Shown in pieces: positions 13,090 to 15,735 of a stretch of DNA of 15,735 nucleotides (position 1 is the first letter of the stretch; each line of letters begins with the position of its first letter). A program made the position numbers and the translations under genes. The notes below the pieces were generated by a model. The model searched no databases. It saw only the letters and a program-made list of their open reading frames with translations, and was not told the DNA's origin. Source of the DNA: Allomuricauda sp. (lineage in GTDB: Bacteria; Bacteroidota; Bacteroidia; Flavobacteriales; Flavobacteriaceae). The DNA lies in the NCBI GenBank assembly GCA_028289745.1, contig JANQOD010000089.1, positions 1-15,735 on the forward strand, in the 5' to 3' direction.

Positions 13090-14214
13090 ATGCGAAAGAC
13101 TTTTTTGAAGCACACATGGGTAGTCTTGGTGGTACTTTTGGGGCAGTTCTCCTTTGCGAAGGACAATGGCGGCCAAGAAGAGGGCAAAGACCTGAAGACC
13201 GAGATCAAGGAATACATCGACCACCACCTTCAAGACTCACATGACTTCAACCTTTTTTCGTACACCAAGGATAATGGCGACCATGTTTATGTAGGGTTTC
13301 CGTTGCCCGTTATTTTGTGGGATGATGGCCTAAAAATATTCTCTTCTTCGAAGTTTCACCATGGCGAGACCTTGGCCGAAGCTGATGGGCAACACTATAA
13401 ACTCTATCACGGCAAGATATACAAGACAGATGCCGAAGGTACCATTGCCTATGATGAAGAGCACCATCCGACCAATGTAAGACCATTTGATCTATCCATT
13501 ACCAAAAATGTGGTGATGATCATTGTCACCGGTCTTTTAATGCTGTGGTTGTTCTCAAGTTTGGCCCGGTCGTATGCCAAAAACAATGGCATTCCGACAG
13601 GCGTTGGTCGTTTCTTCGAACCTATTGTGCTGTACATCAGGGATGACATTGCACGACCGAATATCGGAGAGAAACGCTACAAAAAATATATGCCGTTTCT
13701 GCTGACCATCTTTTTCTTCATCTGGTTCTTGAATATGTTCGGGATGACTCCGCTGGGAATCAATGTAACAGGAAACATAGCGATTACAACGGCCTTGGCC
13801 ATACTTACATTTTTAATCACAAATTTCACGGGAACCAAAGATTATTGGATGCACCAATTTAACCCTTTGGGAGATTCTTTGCCTTGGTACGGCAAGATAC
13901 CGTTGTACATCATTTTGGTGCCGATCGAATTGTTGGGACTGATCATTAAGCCATTCTCACTGTTGATTCGTTTGTATGCGAACATGCAGGCGGGGCATAT
14001 TGTCATTGGAAGTCTGATTGGCCTGATGTTCATTTTCAAAAGCTGGATTGGGAGTCCGATGTCATTCGGTCTGGCTTTTGCGATTATGCTGATCGAGGTA
14101 TTGGTAGCACTGCTACAGGCGTATATTTTCACCATGTTGAGTGCGTTGTACTTTGGTTTTGCTTCTGAGGAACACGAACATGAGCATGAACACGAGGCGG
14201 AATTGTCTCATTGA
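13090..14214 (+). CDS. atpB: F1Fo ATP synthase subunit a
   Basis: Starting at ATG 13090 the protein has 374 residues, about 100 more than E. coli subunit a. It opens with a signal-like segment (MRKTFLKHTWVVLVVLLGQFSFA). A histidine- and acid-rich non-membrane domain (about 24-135) follows and should face the periplasm. The conserved membrane part comes next. The essential proton-channel arginine is R294 in L-L-I-R-L-Y-A-N-M-Q-A-G-H. His303 and Glu336 occupy the positions of E. coli Glu219 and His245, the swapped pair also found in mitochondria. The C-terminus is an unusual alternating Glu/His tail (E-E-H-E-H-E-H-E-H-E). It forms the stator half-channels next to the c-ring. A TTG at 13003 could extend the N-terminus by 29 residues but is rejected. 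Confidence 0.97.
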   Translation: MRKTFLKHTWVVLVVLLGQFSFAKDNGGQEEGKDLKTEIKEYIDHHLQDSHDFNLFSYTKDNGDHVYVGFPLPVILWDDGLKIFSSSKFHHGETLAEADGQHYKLYHGKIYKTDAEGTIAYDEEHHPTNVRPFDLSITKNVVMIIVTGLLMLWLFSSLARSYAKNNGIPTGVGRFFEPIVLYIRDDIARPNIGEKRYKKYMPFLLTIFFFIWFLNMFGMTPLGINVTGNIAITTALAILTFLITNFTGTKDYWMHQFNPLGDSLPWYGKIPLYIILVPIELLGLIIKPFSLLIRLYANMQAGHIVIGSLIGLMFIFKSWIGSPMSFGLAFAIMLIEVLVALLQAYIFTMLSALYFGFASEEHEHEHEHEAELSH

Positions 14215-14286
14215 ATAAGGGTCATTGAACAAAGTTGAAATGGCAAATTGACAAATATTGAATTTTAATTTTTAAACTAGATAGAT

Positions 14287-14478
14287 ATGGAAATTCCAGT
14301 AATGGTAGGCGCAGGTTTGGTTGTTATCGGTGTTGGTCTTGGTATTGGTAGAATCGGTGGTTCTGCGATGGAGGCCATTGCCCGTCAACCTGAAGCTTAC
14401 GGTAAGATCCAGACCGCGATGTTGATCGCTGCTGCGTTGATCGAAGGAATTGGTTTCGCCGCACTTTTTGCCGTGTAA
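14287..14478 (+). CDS. atpE: F1Fo ATP synthase subunit c
   Basis: The 63-residue proteolipid forms a two-helix hairpin. Helix one carries the glycine repeat G15-V-G-L-G-I-G21 used for tight ring packing. The polar loop is R33-Q34-P35. Helix two has the ion-carrying carboxylate E53 in A-L-I-E-G-I-G-F. Glu53 is followed by Gly rather than Ser/Thr, and no glutamine occurs in the helix-one position used for sodium, so a proton-type ring is expected. It is compact even for this family (E. coli has 79 residues). It lies 72 bases after atpB, in an A/T-rich gap without a recognisable Shine-Dalgarno site. Confidence 0.97.
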   Translation: MEIPVMVGAGLVVIGVGLGIGRIGGSAMEAIARQPEAYGKIQTAMLIAAALIEGIGFAALFAV

Positions 14479-14492
14479 CCAGTCATCTAAGG

Positions 14493-14526
14493 GCAAAAGG
14501 CCGTAACGGTTGGTTGCGGCCCTTGC
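14493..14526 (+). other. Strong intercistronic hairpin after atpE
   Basis: The 5' arm GGCCGTAAC (14499-14507) pairs with GTTGCGGCC (14513-14521), nine pairs with one G-U, around a five-base loop. GCAA (14493-14496) and TTGC (14523-14526) extend the stem by four pairs across a small internal loop. It begins 14 bases after the atpE stop and is followed by TTTG-TTT. Likely roles are partial termination, 3'-end protection or a processing site allowing atpE excess over atpF. It might also restrict ribosome access to atpF. Confidence 0.6.
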
Positions 14527-14560
14527 TTTGTTTAAAGAGTACCATATTAATAGTACAGAC

Positions 14561-15061
14561 ATGGAAAAGTTATTGGAAGAATTTTCACTCGGACTCTTTT
14601 TTTGGCAGACGATATTGTTCACACTGCTATTGTGGTTGTTGTGGAAGTTCGCATGGAAACCCATTCTAAAGGCCGTCAACGACCGCGAAGAGGGCATTAA
14701 AAATGCGCTGGAAGCCGCAGAGGAGGCCAAAAAGGAAATGCAGAACGTGACCGCCGACAGTGAAAAACTGTTGAAAGAGGCCCGTGCAGAGCGTGAGGTC
14801 ATGCTAAAAGAAGCCCGTGAGATCAAAGAAAAAATGATCACTGACGCCAAAGAACAGGCCCAGATCGAAGGCGATAAGATGATTAAGCAGGCCCAGGCCA
14901 CAATCGAGAGCGAGAAAAAAGCCGCAGTGGCCGATATCAAGGAGCAGGTGGCCAACCTTTCCATCGATATTGCAGAAAAGGTCATCAAAGAAGAACTGTC
15001 TGACAAAAAGAAGCAACTGAAATTGGTCGACGATATGTTGGGCGATGTTAAGTTGAATTAG
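14561..15061 (+). CDS. atpF: F1Fo ATP synthase subunit b
   Basis: The product has 166 residues from ATG 14561; the in-frame ATG at 14510 lies inside the atpE/atpF hairpin and would add 17 poorly fitting residues before the membrane anchor. One N-terminal helix (about 9-29) is followed by K-F-A-W-K-P-I-L, the basic-proline border of the family. A long charged coiled coil with Ala/Glu/Lys heptads spans about 38-140. The C-terminus binds subunit delta. It forms the peripheral stalk as a dimer. Length is close to the usual 156-170 residues. Confidence 0.96.
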   Translation: MEKLLEEFSLGLFFWQTILFTLLLWLLWKFAWKPILKAVNDREEGIKNALEAAEEAKKEMQNVTADSEKLLKEARAEREVMLKEAREIKEKMITDAKEQAQIEGDKMIKQAQATIESEKKAAVADIKEQVANLSIDIAEKVIKEELSDKKKQLKLVDDMLGDVKLN

Positions 15062-15073
15062 TAATAGTAAAAA

Positions 15074-15127
15074 GTTGATCGTTAAGGGGTGAAAGGCCAA
15101 TAGCGGCGAAACCCAATAACGATTGAC
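15074..15127 (+). other. Structured intercistronic element between atpF and atpH
   Basis: GTTGATCGTTA (15074-15084) can pair fully with TAACGATTGAC (15117-15127), 11 pairs including two G-U. Inside, GGGT (15087-15090) faces ACCC (15111-15114) and GCC (15096-15098) faces GGC (15105-15107). The result is a three-tier stem filling most of the 89-base gap. Neither a T-tract nor a promoter box follows, so it is more likely an mRNA stability or processing element than a terminator. It could also be a small mobile palindromic repeat. Confidence 0.5.
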
Positions 15128-15150
15128 CAATAATAACCATTGCGAATAGA

Positions 15151-15690
15151 ATGAGCAATACTAGGGCGGCCATACGATATGCCAAGGCAATGCTTGATCT
15201 GGCGGTTGAAAAGAAAACAGCTGACAAGGTCGAGAAAGACATGCAAGAGGTAAAGGCTACCATAGCCGGGAGCGGTGAATTGCGCCAGTTATTGGATAGC
15301 CCCGTGGTGAAGACCGAACTCAAGCAAAAAACCTTGTTCGAGGTTTTCAAGAAAAGTGAAAAAATCACGGCCAACCTGATTGAAACCCTGACGCACAATA
15401 AGCGCATAGGGCTTTTGGGCGAGGTGGCAAACCAGTACATCGGCCTTTACGAAAAAATGAAGGGTGAAGATGTGGCCCATGTAACCACTGCGGTACCCTT
15501 GACCCCAGACATGGAAAAAAAGGTACTCGCCCAGGTCAAGAAAATCACAAAAAACAAGGTCACCCTAGAGAACGATATTGATGAAAGTATCATCGGAGGG
15601 TTCATACTCAGGGTCGGAGACCTTCAGTACGATGCCAGTGTGGCCAACAAATTGAACAAGTTAAAAAGAGAATTTACAAATAGTCTATAA
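15151..15690 (+). CDS. atpH: F1Fo ATP synthase subunit delta
   Basis: This 179-residue protein has the OSCP/delta layout. An N-terminal six-helix domain (R-A-A-I-R-Y-A-K-A-M-L-D-L-A at about 4-17, the family signature) binds the top of F1. A C-terminal alpha/beta domain contains I-I-G-G-F-I-L-R-V-G-D (about 146-156), the conserved GG-x-x-x-x-x-G-D element. It caps the F1 head and joins it to the subunit b stalk. Length matches the family. The atpA start follows after two bases. Confidence 0.96.
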   Translation: MSNTRAAIRYAKAMLDLAVEKKTADKVEKDMQEVKATIAGSGELRQLLDSPVVKTELKQKTLFEVFKKSEKITANLIETLTHNKRIGLLGEVANQYIGLYEKMKGEDVAHVTTAVPLTPDMEKKVLAQVKKITKNKVTLENDIDESIIGGFILRVGDLQYDASVANKLNKLKREFTNSL

Positions 15691-15692
15691 AA

Positions 15693-15735
15693 ATGGCGGG
15701 AGTAAAAGCAGCTGAGGTATCAGCAATATTGAAAA
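15693..15735 (+). CDS. atpA: F1Fo ATP synthase subunit alpha, N-terminal fragment
   Basis: Fourteen codons (M-A-G-V-K-A-A-E-V-S-A-I-L-K) are visible before the right edge. They match the usual N-terminus of subunit alpha, and the position directly after atpH is canonical. The nucleotide-binding domain lies outside the window. Confidence 0.9.
   Translation, partial: MAGVKAAEVSAILK

Noticed and set aside
14272..15006. Minus-strand ORF of 244 codons across atpE and atpF
   Set aside because: It is antisense to two certain genes, and its Ser/Ala-rich product reflects the complement of the subunit b coiled coil.

Overview
The window looks like a chromosomal segment of a marine-type member of the family Flavobacteriaceae (phylum Bacteroidota). 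Support comes from protein content: a SprE/PorW-type lipoprotein of the type IX secretion and gliding machinery, a DUF5687-type permease, a DUF6168-type membrane protein, and a Reg_prop/Y_Y_Y/AraC regulator. It also comes from promoter-like TAnnTTTG boxes, and from an ATP synthase subunit a with the long N-terminal domain seen in this phylum. Genus assignment is not possible by eye.

Left part (1-4351). A minus-strand flavin/[2Fe-2S] oxidoreductase of the PaaE/PaaK type runs off the left edge. It is divergent from a plus-strand operon of three genes: a polytopic ABC permease (DUF5687-like), its ATPase, and an exported class C beta-lactamase-fold serine hydrolase whose start overlaps the ATPase stop.

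Middle part (4352-9336). All genes here are on the minus strand. A three-gene cluster encodes a small exported glycine-rich membrane protein, an exported protein of unknown function and a tiny cysteine-rich lipoprotein. Upstream of it is a 949-residue membrane-bound regulator. It has the sensor of a hybrid two-component system but no kinase or receiver, so its periplasmic propeller is joined through one membrane helix directly to an AraC-type DNA-binding domain (SusR-like layout). The 434-base gap between this regulator and sprE holds an imperfect hairpin, short repeats and one plausible 49-codon ORF.

Right part (9337-15735). A tightly packed plus-strand run goes from secretion to energy metabolism: sprE (porW), a bactofilin, atpZ, a DUF6168/AtpI-like membrane protein, then atpB-atpE-atpF-atpH-atpA (the last cut by the window edge). 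The first four genes overlap or nearly touch. A good promoter box precedes atpB. Two strong intercistronic RNA stem structures, atpE/atpF and atpF/atpH, are likely sites of differential expression or mRNA processing within the atp operon.

No tRNA, rRNA, CRISPR array or transposase gene was seen. The most interesting items are the kinase-less sensor regulator, the cytoskeleton/secretion/ATP-synthase gene fusion of context, the DUF6168 protein in the atpI position, and the structured atp intercistronic regions.
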